Shown in pieces: positions 45,430 to 58,181 of a DNA stretch of 64,000 bases. The stretch comes from Pyrus communis. Taxonomy: Eukaryota; Streptophyta; Magnoliopsida; Rosales; Rosaceae. The DNA is taken from assembly GCF_963583255.1 (NCBI RefSeq), contig NC_084807.1, forward strand, positions 16,949,072 to 17,013,071, read 5' to 3'. The position numbers were made by a program, and so were the translations under genes. The notes beneath the pieces were generated by a model. It did no database searches, had not been told where the DNA came from, and saw only the letters and a list, made by a program, of their open reading frames with translations. How positions within the stretch are numbered: position 1 is the stretch's first letter; each line of letters begins with the position of its first letter.

Positions 45430-46299
45430 CACTGACGGAACTACACCCACGGCTACAGTGGGCTATAGCCTAGGGAGGATTTTTGCAAACTGCAACTATA
45501 ATGTATGTATATGAGTTTGTTTTTTCTTATTATAGGTATAATAGCCCACCCAACTCATGCCAAAGCTATTATTTAAAACGTTAAATAATAGCTTTTTTAC
45601 GTTATATATTATTTTATTATTTTTAGGCTAAAAGTGAAAATGGTAAACTAATACATAATTAGGTTTCTTCTACTCCCCATCCTTTTTACACTATTCTTCA
45701 AAACAAAAAAAGCCTCTTCCCTATTTGACAAAGCTGCGTTGCTTACCCAAGAAAAGAAAAACTATGAATAACTGTCAAATTATGTTCTAATGAAATTCAA
45801 CATTGGGTAAGTTCCTCATCTCATCTTATATCTTATTTCTTGATTCAATTGTTAGGTTAATTATTTCTTTGGTCCTTGAATTTGTCTATTAGGATTAAAA
45901 AATTTGGGAATAGTCCCTGTTTCATTGTTCTTTATTTGTAACTAATAAAAAGAGCTCGACGCCAATACCGATTCTGATAATAACAAAAGATTTCACTTCC
46001 ATTAAGGATCTAAGGGCACAACTTGAATTGGTATCCCCTAACCTATATTTCTTTTGGGTACCTGTTATCAACAAAAATGATAATATTTGTTCTCTTTCTA
46101 TTGCATTTTGTATGCATATTTTATTTGTGTTAAAACTAGTTGGAAAGTAATTAATAGACTTGTTTAGATTAGTACTTCATGTTTTTATTTTTATGTAGAT
46201 TATTATATAACTTTTATGTAGGCAAAAAAAATATCATATAATTACATGTTAATAGTTTTAGGTAGCGCGCCTATGAAAAAATTTCTGACTCCGTCACTA
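45430..46299. mobile_element. Second non-autonomous hAT-like element
   Basis: The left end CACTGACGGAAC and right end (reverse complement) TAGTGACGGAGTC resemble the ends of the neighbouring hAT-like element. Candidate 8-bp flanks ctaatgag (45422-45429) and tctatgag (46300-46307) match at five of eight positions, so the duplication is weak. No coding region. It lies only 105 bp from the first element. Confidence 0.5.
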
Positions 46300-46720
46300 T
46301 CTATGAGGTTACTACATTTGAAACATTGTGATTGGTTTAGTCATTCATTTTATCCCAACGATTCATAAATGCAGTGCCAACATATCTGCATAATAGGTGT
46401 ATCTTTTTCAATTGAAATGTAATATGCGAACCGGGGGATAATGAGTATGCAGTTTGTGCATATAGTATACTTGCCAAAATATAAACATAGATATATACGT
46501 AGCTACATTGATAGATGGCAAAACTTCTAACCTAATATATATTAGAAAGAGCTTGTAGCTAAAATAATTAATGAAAAGTAGTTAACGTGGTACACAATGG
46601 TGGAGCCTGAATAGTCACTATGGATTCAAGAATCATGTATTCATCAATTTACGGTAGAAGTAGCATTTTTGGCGTAAATTGGGGGTTAATTTACCAAGAC
46701 CGGGTGGTCAAATTAGCAAA
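46300..46720. other. AT-rich spacer, nothing recognised
   Basis: No frame or repeat end was identified. Confidence 0.4.
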
Positions 46721-47415
46721 TCTTTATATATAAAGCAAACAATCATTTTTGGGGTTACAAGCTTCACCAAAAATAAGTGGACAGAAATGCCCCTCAAGTA
46801 AAAAAACTTCAAAAGCATCCCAAAATAATGCGTTAATGTGGTAGGAATATTTTCGTCATTTTAATAGTGTTTTTTTTCTAATAATTAATTTTTTTTGTAC
46901 AGTTTTTTTATTTTTATTTTATAATTAGTACCTCACAATAGGCTATCAATAATGCGATTTAATCAGTTGTTTATTAATATTATTTTCTCTATTTTTAAAC
47001 ACGTTTAAAACATCTTAAGAGACGTGTAATGCCGGTTATAAAAAAGGTCTTTTCCACGTGCATAATAATGTGATTAAATTAGTTGTCAAATGATTGTTTC
47101 TTTATTTGAAAAAACGATATTATCTACACTAAGGAAAAGGGGGTGAACTTAGCCTCACAATGGGCTAGCAATAATGTGATTCAATCAATTATTAATTAAA
47201 TATTATTTTTTCTATTCTTAATGTAAATTCATAGAGACCGATTTTATTATGTGAATTTAGCTGCTTTGATTGGTTTATGAGGGGTTTCTTCTATCATGAT
47301 CTAAGATTATTCATTTACTTTAAATATTTGAGCTTCCTTTTGTCAATTTATGCATACAAATATATTTAAAACGTGTAATTCCTTTTGTCAATTCACGCGC
47401 GTGCATGAAGGCTAG
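46721..47415 (+). mobile_element. Non-autonomous Helitron
   Basis: The 5' end is TCTTTATATATAAAGC preceded by A. The 3' end is the palindrome cacgcgcgtg (47394-47403), then eight bases, then CTAG (47412-47415) followed by T. TC start, hairpin, CTRR end and A/T insertion without duplication are the Helitron hallmarks. The 695-bp body is non-coding and contains two good copies (46922-46995, 47151-47222) and a partial third (about 47065) of a phrase with (t)cacaat(a/g)ggcta.caataatg.gatt.aatca.tt. Confidence 0.8.
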
Positions 47416-47829
47416 TTAAATAATTAATTACACAAAAAAAACAAGTCGTTAGTGCAAGTGACTTCATTGCCTCCATTGTGGTTTCGCACCACTTACACCG
47501 AGTTGTCATATACAATTATCTTTATTTTAAATATCGTTTGTACGAAAAATGGAATGTACATTGCACACTTAATATTATCTGTATGGTATGGAAACTGATA
47601 GAATTTTTACCACTCGTAAGAGAACATGGTAATCGTAGTATAGTCGGTTGTAGCAAGGTCGTCCTCCATATGTATTAAATAAATAATTTGTATTTAAACT
47701 AATCCTTAAATAATTATTTGAAAACAAAGTTTGAAAAATGTTGATTTTGTGAGCTAAAATAATAAAAAATAATTTTAAAAATTCGGTAAAAGGAAAATAA
47801 CTAAAAGAAAACAGTTTTGAAAATCATTT
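47416..47829. other. AT-rich spacer, nothing recognised
   Basis: No coding or element signature. Confidence 0.4.
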
Positions 47830-48990
47830 TTAAAATGCAATAGGGTTCCATCATCACCTTAACCATCCTACGTGGTTCTCCCAATTACTTATAAATTACC
47901 CATGCATATTTTGAAGGTTAGGTTATCCTAAAGTATATCAAACATACACCATGTCCGGACGTTCGGATCGAAATGACAACATGAAAGACTCATTAAGAAT
48001 TATGAAAACCTTTTGAAAGACCATGCAAACCTTAAGGGGTGGTGTTCATCCTAAGTGAAATTACAATTATTAACCATAATAAGCCATCGCCAATTTCAGG
48101 GAACCTTCCAACCACAATTGTATCAAATTACTTTTCTAAACATCCTATGGCCGTGAATCACTATGACACTTAGATAGTTTAAATACGGTGATTAATAATT
48201 CAAAACATGCATGCACAATCATAAGTAAATTGAAAAGAAACTACATATTCTTGCAAAGGCTTGTCGCCTCGCCCTAGCAAAACAATTAATTACGAACAAT
48301 CATAAAACAAAATATTATTAAGAACATGGATAGAAAACACCTTGAAAGAAGAGTACAAATCCTCAAAGCCTAGCAAAGTTCTCAAAAAAGATCCCTCTTA
48401 ACCTAATGACCAAATAGCCTTATTTATACTAGTACAAGATAAAATCCTACCCAGAAAAGGTCTTAGAATAAAACTAGGAAATATAACAAAATAATAAAAT
48501 AGCAAATAAAAGGTTTCATATTTAAAGTCAACTTCAGACTTCTCAGGAAATTAAACTTATAACTGACCAAATCAACTCTGATTTGGTCCCAAAAGGTCTC
48601 TTTTAAAAGCTTAAGATGTCCCCAACAAATCCGAACCTTCCTCAAAATATGCCATCTTGACCTCCAAAATACCCAAAACGTCCAAAAATGTCAATCTGGA
48701 AACGCTGCGCGTTGGGCCTTCTTTTCTTCGCCCCGATCAAAACAACTTGGTAGAAAAATCTAGAATTTTGATACAATCATCTTGGAAGACTCACAAACAT
48801 CCTTCAATTGTAATCACTCCAAAATTCATCCATTTGATTACTTTATGCTCAAGAGGAAGTCGCATGTCCTACATTGAAAATACATAACAAAAGTATCAAA
48901 TTCTATCAAAATAACCAATAAATTATAACTAAGAATAGGATAAGATATATAGTATAATATCAACTCATCAGGAACTAAGTCAATAAATTA
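47830..48990 (-). mobile_element. Tat/Athila-like LTR sequence (relic)
   Basis: On the minus strand the text runs from tcctgatgagttgat near 48970 through ggacatgcgactt (48850) and a lysine-poor, AT-rich body to aggttaggtt-type phrases near 47930. It resembles long Tat/Athila LTRs in the same way as 6350-7960. No partner LTR, primer site or duplication was found. Boundaries are approximate. Confidence 0.35.
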
Positions 48991-49966
48991 AAAAAAAAAA
49001 TGATGAAAAGAAAACAAGAGAGAAACATCAACAAGGACAGATGATGCAATTGAATGGATGCAAAATGGTGTCTGCATGCAATAATAATCACATAGGAAGA
49101 TGATTGAAAAGAAAAGAGGGTAATAATCTGAATACAAAAACAAATGAATAGAACAATATATAGGACCACCAAAGAGGCATTTGATAGAAAATCCAAGCAA
49201 AGGGTCAATGAATCAGAGAATCCGACATTCTAGAGGAGGATAAGATTATGTTTTAAGTCAGTGGGTGTTCATGCTTGAGAGGAAGTGAAATGGGAGACAT
49301 GGATCAAACATTTTGGGGTCCCTTCCCTTGACATCTTGGTTAAACATTAGCTTCATTTGAGCAAAATTCAAGGCACATCATTTTCTGTTTGAGATCAAAG
49401 CTTTATGTCAACATTAATACAAAGTAAATACCTTATTTCATTTTTTTTCTTTCTATTTTTTTTTTTTTTAATTTGAGCCCAAATGCTACCCAAAACTAAG
49501 GACTACTGCTAGTCTCAAGTTCAAGGGCACTAAGAACTGGCTTTAGAAACATTATAATTAAATACAATAAAGCTCGTACATAAGGAAGAAAATTATATAT
49601 ACCCAATCGCCTAACTCTTTTTAGTGGGTTCTTAAATACTTAAACCAAAGTATTTTTAATATTTTCAATTTTTTTTAAACAATAAGATTTTATAAGTACA
49701 TTATATGATTTGCTAGTTCAATAAAGAAAGTTCACCCATTTTAGGAAGGCAAGGGTAAGGACAGTGAAATTTACTATTCACTCTAAACAAGAATTGCCTT
49801 TGTGCAAGTCCACCGGTTTGAGAAGAGAAATGGCAACAGCAAGGCCAATTATTATTCACAAATATTTTTTCTTATTTCGTATGTCTTGTAAGTATGTACT
49901 TAGTAAGTTTGTTCTTTAAAAATAAAACTCTGATAATTTAGTTTCAAATACAAAGCAAAGAATAGC
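48991..49966. other. AT-rich spacer, nothing recognised
   Basis: Includes a T-rich run near 49440-49470. Minus-strand frames near 49000-49200 are hydrophobic, composition-driven ORFs. Confidence 0.4.
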
Positions 49967-49971
49967 ATTAC

Positions 49972-51121
49972 TGTTTAGGCCCAAAATAGTATTATTGGGC
50001 CGAGCGTAGGTTTATGTTCGGCCCAAAGCTTTTTCAATGTACTATAGGCTATCTGGTGGTCCTAAGCCACTCAGTTAGGGCGGCTGAGTCCTATTGCAAG
50101 AATGAGTGATTTGGATAAGAGCGGATGGATCGAAGTCCTAATACGATAAGGGGTCCTAATGCAATGAGGATTCTTAGCCGGAAATGAATACAGCCTGAAA
50201 AATGGGTGAGTTCAAAGTCCTAATAGGAGTAGGATTGGTCGAGATAAGGTTGGATCAGAATAAGAAGTCCTAATCCGAATATGGTTTCAACTCGATCTTA
50301 AGGAGGATTTGTTACTATAAATAGAGAGCAGAGTGCATCATTGAAAGCCCTCTAATTCAACACACAAATTACCCTGCGCAAACCTCTCAGACACCTTGAA
50401 ATTTTTTTTTTCTTTTTCCACCAACACACCTTCAGTTTGGATAAACAACACTGTGAAGGCAACCAGCGAACATCTTCAGTTTGGATAAACAACATTGTTG
50501 CTGTAAAATCAGCCGACTGAGGAGCACCTTTAGTTTGGATAAACAGCACTGCATCAAGGCCAACTGGTTACCTATCCAAGTTTCGGTCGAGAAGGGTTTC
50601 CGAATCCTTATTGGCAGAGGTCATCTTATTAGCCTTCCCGGCAAAGCAAGGTGTTACAAGTTACTACATTTGACATATTGAACACCGAGTGGTTTTATGA
50701 TTGGATACTCACAAGTGAGTTTCAGAGTTCGGCATTTTGACGGCCGAACCACATTTACCATCAAGACATACATCTCTTTTGAGGACTTGTGTTTGTATAA
50801 TTTCGAGCCGGTTCGACGTGCTTATACTCTTACAAATATAATCACCATGATCGAACTCGGGGTCGACGATTTGTGAACTTCGCAGAACTAGCAGCCTTGT
50901 CTTCAAGCTCGATGACCCAAAGGCCAAGACGTGCTCCTTCCTCTGTCATAGTTGCAAGATCAAGAAGTCAATAGCGCGTTCAACACAACATCAACAAATT
51001 TTACTCCTCGGTCGAGCTCGGTTGACGAGTTGGCACGCCCCGCATCAATCAAATGACGTAGTTAGCTCATTAGTTACTCGCCCTGCGTGACATGTAGGGT
51101 TGGTAGTTTTTAGGGTCAACA
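49972..51121 (+). mobile_element. 5' LTR of the Tat element
   Basis: TGTTTAGGCCCAAAAT to TAGGGTCAACA, with TATAAATA at 50316-50323 and three copies of the 24-bp cagtttggataaaca motif at 50430-50551. Related to the solo LTR at 14917-16041. Confidence 0.95.
50316..50323 (+). promoter_or_regulatory. TATA box of the 5' LTR
   Basis: TATAAATA, conserved in position in all three LTRs of this family in the window. Confidence 0.75.
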
Positions 51122-51145
51122 TTTGGGCAAGCCTAGTGGGACCCA
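51122..51145 (+). promoter_or_regulatory. Degenerate primer binding site
   Basis: The bases after the LTR, tttgggcaagcctagtggga, occupy the position of the usual gypsy 'tTGGCGCC...GTGGGA' primer site and keep its GTGGGA end, but the tRNA-pairing core is mutated. The tRNA species cannot be named safely. Confidence 0.5.
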
Positions 51146-51165
51146 GTGCTAAACCTTCGGAGTTC

Positions 51166-52770
51166 ATGACCATTGAGACACGGTCAGTAAAAAATAAAAC
51201 AGTCATGGGAAGGTCAACGAACGACCTGCAGGTTCAAGGCCCTGGACAAGATTTGTCACATGTACAAAATCCCCTCATTACTGTGACACCTAAGGCTGCA
51301 AGTGCAACACACCGAGAAAATGAAGTTTGTCTCGATGACCAGCCTCGCAACGTAGAAATTCCCAACAAAATCGCAGGCATTTTAATCGAATGAATAGTGG
51401 AAGATTGCAACGAAGATGGTGGGGAAGGTTCTGATCCCCCAACTAGGTCGTTTCTTCGAAGATGACTTGATGAGCAATCTCGATAGGTCGAACAGTCGGT
51501 TAGCCAAAAAATGAGTAATCTGCTCGAAGTAATACAAAGTAATGGTGATACGCACACTAGATTGCTTAAACTATTAATCAATAAAGCCTTCGAAGATGGA
51601 CACGTCGGTCAACCTCGATAACTTCCATTTAAGAGTATTCCACTGCAAGCCGAGACAGGATCCGCTCGGCTCCAACCGATTAACTTGGAAAAAAGAGGAG
51701 GATTAAGCAGTATATCAGACGAACCCAACCAGGTAGTGGAAACAACATCCGTCAATATGACCGAGGTCCAAAGATGATTAATTCGGCATTAAAAAAGGGT
51801 CGAAGTTCCCAAAATTCATTCATCCATACCTGGCTTATGTGGAGAAGTTTGAATATCCTAAAGGCTTCAAGATCCTAGATTTTAGCCTTTTCGCTGAAGA
51901 ATCGCCATTGTCTTCGTTAAAACATGTAGTTCGGTTCACTGCGCAATGTGGAGACGTTAATAGGGACTTCCATAAACTACGACCATTCAACTTCTCACTA
52001 ACAGGTTCGGCATTCGCTTGGTACATCAACCTCTCACCTAACTCCGTCCAGAGTTGGGAGGAACTGGTTGAAAAATTCGATAAACAATTTTACCGATCGA
52101 GGATGGAAATGTCAGTTTCATCATTAACTAGGATGGCTCAAGCATCAGAAGAGTCGTCAATGGAATATTTAACGAAGTTCAAGTCGGCCAGACATTGGTG
52201 CCAAGTACCTTTCCCTGAAGTTGAATTTGTCAGAATCGCTCTAAACGACCTAGATGTGGAATACAAAAAGAAATTCCTGGGGACAAATATTCGAGATATG
52301 TACGAACTGGCCCAGCACGTTGAGCAGTATGATTATTTGCTCCGAGAAGAAAAGATCTCAAAATCTCCATCCCGAGGAACGATATACAAGAATCCCACGG
52401 TTAGTTAAGAATTGGCCGAAAGCGAGGATTCCCAATACGTCAGTGTAGACGCGGCTGAGATAGTAATAGATAAACATACGCTTGCAAGGCATTAGCTCGA
52501 ATTAATTCCAAGGATGCCAAAACCTGCTCGACCTCTGAAGAGACGATTAGAACATCGAAAGTCTACACTTTCGATATCACCAAGGCCGATGCAATTTTCA
52601 ACCAGTTGTTGTTAGCAAAGATCATAAAACTTCGACCAGGACATAACATTCCTAAGGCCGAAAAGTTGAAAGGCAAAACATATTGTAAATACCATAACTT
52701 GAACAAGCATACCACCAACAATTGAGTCGTGTTCCGTGATGCCATTCAAAGTTGGATTGATAAAGGCAAG
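51166..52770 (+). pseudogene. Tat element gag relic
   Basis: The ATG at 51166 starts MTIETRSVKNKT. After stops and frame changes, 51839-52408 reads the retrotransposon gag domain (FNFSLTGSAFAWYINLSPN, SWEELVEKFDKQFYR). A late Cys/His cluster (TYCKYHNLNKHTTNN near 52680-52720), with a tryptophan codon turned to stop nearby, matches the C-terminal zinc-binding region of Tat gags. Gag would form the particle. Frame breaks at about 51390, 51780 and 52410 prevent expression. Confidence 0.85.
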
Positions 52771-53529
52771 TCAAAAAGCCATTGTACGTTATGGCTCATA
52801 TTGAAGGAGCCCTCGACCTAGCACTAACTTGTCCCGATGCTGAACAGATTATCCAGAAAACCATTGATCCAGCGATAAAAGCTAAGTTCCAGCATATACG
52901 TGAGGCTCGAGTCCTCAACTTTGAGGTTGACCCATACACAGATATAGACACCGCCGAGCTTCATTTTTCCTTCGAAGACCTTCAGCATTTGCGATATCAT
53001 TTCGAAGTCTTCTCGGTCGTATCTCTCTTCGGCCTTACGGCCGACGAGAGAGATCGTGTGGCGCGTTTAAATGCATACCTAGACACAAGGAACGCTTGAA
53101 TTGCCGATGAAGAACGAGCCCGTAAAATATTGCAGGGACAAAATCCAACCTCAGCATCAGGCATGCTCGAAGACGACAACCAAAATGAAACAGGCTCAAG
53201 TGTCATACCACAATAACACACATCCGATAAGGCAAAAGACGACCAGGACAAGAGCACTCAAAAGCATGATACTGCCTTCAATTACCCAGAAGAAGACGAC
53301 CACGACCTAATGAGTCCTTCAGTTCTCGAAAACATGGAGATAAGCATGTCCATGTTTTACCTACTGAATTTCAACCAACCACACACCAGCCAAATTTCTT
53401 GGATGGGGACGTGGTTGCTGAGGAAGCAACACAGGTCGACTTCATCGCCACCGAAGAAGATGGGTAAGCGAGTAAGGACGACAAGCTTAAAGCAGCCCTG
53501 ACCAAATTATTCCCCTACTCTTTTTCTGT

Positions 53530-53890
53530 TAATCTCCAACATCTCAAGCCGTTGTACGTTACGGCTCATATTGAAGGATGCCTAATTTCTAAGGTGTTTG
53601 TCGATTGTGGGGCCACAGCCAACATCATGCCTACATCCATTATGAAGGCATTACGCTACTCTAATGACGAACTCATACCATCAAGAATAACCATGAGCAG
53701 CTTTTTCGGCGATAAATGTCAAACTAAAAGGGTGCTCCTGTTAGAGGTAAGTGTTGCGGGTCGCAACCACATGACTGCATTTTTTATAATTGACTCAAAG
53801 ACCAAATATAATGCATTGCTTAGCCGTGACTGGATCCATCAAACGAGCTGCATTCCTTCATCACTATACCAAGTCCTCATCTTTTAAGAC
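53530..53890 (+). pseudogene. Tat element protease relic
   Basis: The frame 53552-53887 contains VFVDCGATANIMP, the aspartic protease active-site region (D-C-G in place of D-S/T-G, as also seen in the Tekay element here), and a downstream FFIIDSKTKYNALLSRDWI stretch corresponding to the second hydrophobic flap region and the LGRDWL-type motif. It lies between gag and RT as expected. A phrase of about 30 bp around its start (gtacgtta-ggctcatattgaagga) is also present at 52780, suggesting a local duplication. Confidence 0.8.
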
Positions 53891-54199
53891 AGCAAATCGG
53901 TTGTGGTCCACCCAGTTGATAATCAGCCGTTCGAAACCAGTATGATTCAGGCATACTATTATGACGATCACGTCGACTACATTACCCTGCAGGGTTTTAA
54001 TAAGGACGGATGGCCGACTCGGATCTTAGTCCGGAAACCTATCAAGGTAGAGGCCGAAATTGTACACCAGGATTTGGCGAGACTCGGCTTGGCAGATTTA
54101 ATTACCAACACCAATGACTAACGCCAAACAAGAAAGGTGTCGGGCCATGGTTTCATCCACCATCGAACTTGAAGACAATCAACCCTAAGTCAATGACCC

Positions 54200-55640
54200 A
54201 TTAGAAAAAATAAATGTTGGAACAGCTGGCGACCCTCAGCCGTTATGTATTAGTGCGTTGTTACCTCACCCCATGAAGGTCGAACTTTGTAAATTACTAA
54301 ACAGGTTTAAAGATTGTTTTGCTTAGAACTATCATAAGATGCCGGGCCTCGAACATGAATTATGCATCAAAGCTAGTTGTAAGCCTTTCGACAACCCCCT
54401 CGCTGATTCTCGATCGAAGTACAGCTCGGCATAAAAGATGAACTAGTTCGACTTTTAAAAGCCAGGTTTATTCGGACCGTTTGATACGTCGAGTGGTTGG
54501 CCAATATCGTCCCGGTGTTAAAGATTTCTGTAATTTGGACCTAGCAACTCCCAAGGATGAATACCCGATGCCGATCTCATATTTGTTAATTGATGCTGCA
54601 ACCAATCATGAAATATTGTCCTTCATGGACGGCCATACTGGCTACAACTAGATTTTTATAGCCGAAGCCGATGTTCATAAAACTACTTTTCATTGCCCGG
54701 GGGCACTCGGCACGTAGGAATGGGTCGTCATGCCATTCGGCCTCAAGAACACCGGTGCCACATACCAACAAGCTATGAATACCATATTCCATGATTTGAT
54801 TGGCACGATCATAGAAGTATATATCGACAATGTGGTGGTAAAATCAAGGAGCCGCCAATCGCATCTGGATGATCTTCGGCAAGCGTTCCTCCGTATGCGC
54901 CAGCATAATCTCAAAATGAACCCGGCCATGTGCACATTCAGTGTATCAGCCGGTAACTTCTTAGGTTTTCTTTGGCACCATCGGAGCATGGAAGTAGACG
55001 AAAATAAAACTCGCGCGATCATTAGCGCCCCACCTCCAACGACCAAGAAGCAACTCCAATCGTTACTTGTGAAGATAAATTTTCTCCGCTGTTTTATAGC
55101 CAATTCGGCAGGAAAAATGAAAGCGTTCTCTACGCTCTTGAAAAACTTAAGGACTCTGATAGGTTTGAGTGGCAAGAAGAACATTAAGCGGCTTTCACGC
55201 AACTCAAGGTCTCCTTTACAATGTCACCAATCCTTGTACCATCTCGATGCGGTATGCCTTTTAAGCTTGACTTTTCAACGGTCGATGAGTCCATCGGTTG
55301 CCTCTTCGCACAAGACAACGATGTCGGGCATGAACAAGCTATCTTTTATCTCATCTAGAATTTGAATTCGCTTGAGATCAATTATTCACCCGTCGAGAAA
55401 CTTTGCTTCGCTTTGTTTTTCGCCCCGTCAAAACTTCGACATTACATGCTCCCATTAGTTACACAGGTCATTGCCCAGACAGATGTTATTCGTTACATGC
55501 TTACTCGGCCTATAGTAAAAGGCTGAATTGGGAAATGGACAATGGCATTATCAGAGTTCAGTTTGCAATACGTGCCCCAAAAAGCCGTCAAAGGTCAAGC
55601 TCTAGCCGATTTTTTAGCCCAACACCCCTCTTCTTATGGT
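54200..55640 (+). pseudogene. Tat element reverse transcriptase and first RNase H relic
   Basis: RT fragments run from about 54200 (KMPGLEHELCIKASCKPF) through 54540-54720 (DEYPMPISYLLIDAA, SFMDGHTGYN) to the frame 54730-55365 with MPFGLKNTGATYQQAMN. The catalytic box reads YIDN at about 54818-54830: the second aspartate is asparagine. RNase H follows from 55145 (FKLDFSTVDESIGCLFAQD) to about 55640 (ALADFLAQHPS). At least seven frame breaks or stops are present. Even an undamaged frame would lack RT activity given the YIDN change. Confidence 0.85.
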
Positions 55641-55679
55641 TTCAAGGGTAACGAAGTCGACATCAGACTAGTCGAAACA

Positions 55680-56085
55680 TAAGACACCTACTGGATGATG
55701 CACTTTCATAGTTCTAGCACTTCAACCTCGGCTGGTGTCGGCATCGTCATTCAATCTCCCGACCACTACCTTTGGTATCTCTCTCTCAAGTTAGACTTCA
55801 GCTGTATGAATAATCAGGAGAATATGAAGCTCTTATCATCGGCCTGCATGACTTACGAGCAGCCCGTGTCCTCATCCTTGGTGATTCTGAACTGATGATT
55901 AACCAACTAAACGGCATTTTTCATTGCATGAGTTATACTTTGGCGCCCAATCATATGGTCGCCACCTATTTGGCTGAGTCGTTTGAAGGAATTACATTTG
56001 AGCATATTCCGCATGTTTGAAACACTAATGTGGACGAACTCGCCCAAATAGCCTCCGAAGAATAACTCCTGGGGGTGAGCTAGGC
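55680..56085 (+). pseudogene. Second (archaeal-type) RNase H domain relic
   Basis: After the ADFLAQHPS end of the first RNase H comes a second one: MMHFHSSSTSTSAGVGIVIQ near 55693, an EYEALIIGLHDLRAA-like stretch and LILGDSELMINQL near 55870-55910, then LAPNHMVATYLAES. The spaced acidic residues (start, E in EYEAL, D in GDSEL) are the catalytic pattern. This additional RNase H is a hallmark of the Tat branch and confirms the lineage. One frameshift lies near 55820. Confidence 0.85.
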
Positions 56086-56339
56086 TAGGCAATACCTATA
56101 AGACAACGGTCTTACCTAGCCTTGGTTAATAAGCAAGTTCTAAGTGCAATCACATGATACGAACATGAGTTATGTCCTTACCATCATTGTTAGAACGAGG
56201 AGATCTTGTAGAAGTGACGAGACATTGCCAGACGATTGGAGAATGGCGATTATACGATATCTCGATAACCCTAGCGACAAACACGACCGGAGGACAAGAG
56301 TCCATACTACAAACAAAATGTCATACCAGAATGAGTTAT

Positions 56340-57489
56340 ATTGAAAGGGTGATGATGGTTTGTTATTATTGTACCTCGGCCCACAGGAGGCTGCCCAAGC
56401 AATCACTGAAGTACACGAAGGGATTTGTGGGGCTCACCAATCCGAACGTAAGATGTGTTGGTTGCTTCACCGACACGGCTACTTTTGGTCGAGTATATTG
56501 AAGGATTGCATCGAATACGCACGAGGCTGCATACAGTGTCAGATTCACGGACCTTTACAAAGAGTCCCGGCCGAATTACTTCACTCAATTACCAAACCAT
56601 GGCAGTTCAGAAGATGGGCAATGAACGTAATCAATTACTTCACGCGTGGATACTAGTGGCAACCGATTACTTCACTAAGTGGGTCGAAGCAAAATCATAC
56701 GTCGAGTTAACAACCAAAGAAGTTTGCAATTTTGTTGAGGAAAATATTGTGACTAGATTCGGCGTGCCAAAAACGATCATAACTGATAATGGCACAATCT
56801 TTACAGCCGACAGGTTTAAGGAGTACACGGTGAATCTAAATATTCGACTCGAGCAATCTACGCCATATTATCCACAGGCGAATGGGCAGGCTGAAGAAAG
56901 TAATAAGGTTTTGATCAACATTCTTGAAAAAATGGTAAGAGAGAGACCTGGTATATGGCATTTGAAGCTAAATGAAGTATTATGGACCTATCGAACTTCA
57001 CTCCAATCAGCCATCGGAACGACTCCATATGCGTTAACCTATGGACACGACACTATGTTACCGGTCGAGCTGAGTATAAACTCATTGCGAGTGATCGAAC
57101 AAAGTAGTTTGTTTAGTACCGAATACAGTCAAGCCATGAGACAAGAGTTGGAAGACTTGGAAGAAATTCGGCTTGACGCTTATAACTTATTAGTGGCACA
57201 AAAAAAGATTGCCGAGCAAGCTTACAATCAGCGTGTTAGACAAAAAACATTCGGTGAAGGAGAGTTGGTATGGCAAACCATGCTACCAGTAGGAATTAAA
57301 GACCCTAGGTTCGGAAAATGGTCACCGAATTGGGAAGGACCGTTTGTCATTCACAAAATTCTCGGCAAGGGGGCATACCACCTCCATGATCGGACTGGTT
57401 TAGTCCACAAGTTGCCAATCAACGGGAAATTTTTAAAAAATACTACCCAGTCACTTGGGAGATGCGAGAATAAAATATCATTTCATTAA
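56340..57489 (+). pseudogene. Tat element integrase, mostly open
   Basis: The zinc domain reads EGICGAHQSERKM...CIQCQ at 56410-56545, then shifts frame near 56590. The core is open from about 56620 to the stop at 57487-57489. The catalytic triad is intact: D in VATDYFTKW, D in ITDNGTIF, E in NGQAEESNK. A C-terminal GPFVIHKILGKGAYHL-like segment binds DNA in this family. It ends 48 bases before the stop of the convergent antisense gene. This is the best-preserved sense domain of the element. Confidence 0.88.
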
Positions 57490-58181
57490 ATTTATAGAAG
57501 GACGTACAAATAAAATTATAAAAGATTCCTAAAATTCTAAGGGGTCGAAGGAAGAAAGGTTTCAAGAGCGGCTTTCAACTCCATCCACCTTACTTCACTC
57601 AGTAAGATTTCGGCCTGCCTCGTCTTCTCGTTAAGTTGAAGTTGCTGGATCTACTTTATGCTAGCCGTGAAATCCGTCATTCTAGCCTTATTCATCTCGA
57701 AATCCCTCTCGAGTTCTAAAGCAACAACCGACCTTTGTGGTTAAAGCTCAACAATTTGACGTTAAAGCTCAGAAATTTGGCGACCAAATCCGGTCAGCTG
57801 CGGCTTCTTTGCTTTTATAGCCTCAACCTTCGACGAGCTAGCCTTATGAGCAATCTTTACAGCCTTTAGGTCATCCTCAGCCGGAAGAGCTTGTTCAAAA
57901 GTAACAAAGTTATGCCGGGTCCGCTCTATGAGGTCAGATAAATAAACGACATTTTCAGTGCTCAAGAAGCCGTCGTCCACAAGGTCGTTCAGGCACTCTT
58001 CTACGGAGTCTAGACCTTTGCATTGGAGGACCTATGAGGCAGAAAGGGATAGGATTTCTTACAACTTGGCAAAAGCATTGGATTCGGCCACGTTTTCCGA
58101 AGGCTCGGTCGAAACGGCAAAAAATCCAGCTGCCCCGAAAGTACTCAAGAGTATAGCATCAAGCTCGACCTCCCATGAAGG

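Noticed and set aside
45073..45450. Possible SINE with poly-A tail on the minus strand
   Set aside because: The poly-T and TG run looked like a tail, but the segment is explained by the end of a hAT-like element with inverted ends and 8-bp flanks; no A and B boxes were found.
48975..49208. Hydrophobic minus-strand frame resembling a small membrane protein
   Set aside because: AT-rich composition gives Phe/Leu/Ile-rich frames throughout this spacer; two overlapping frames show the same bias.
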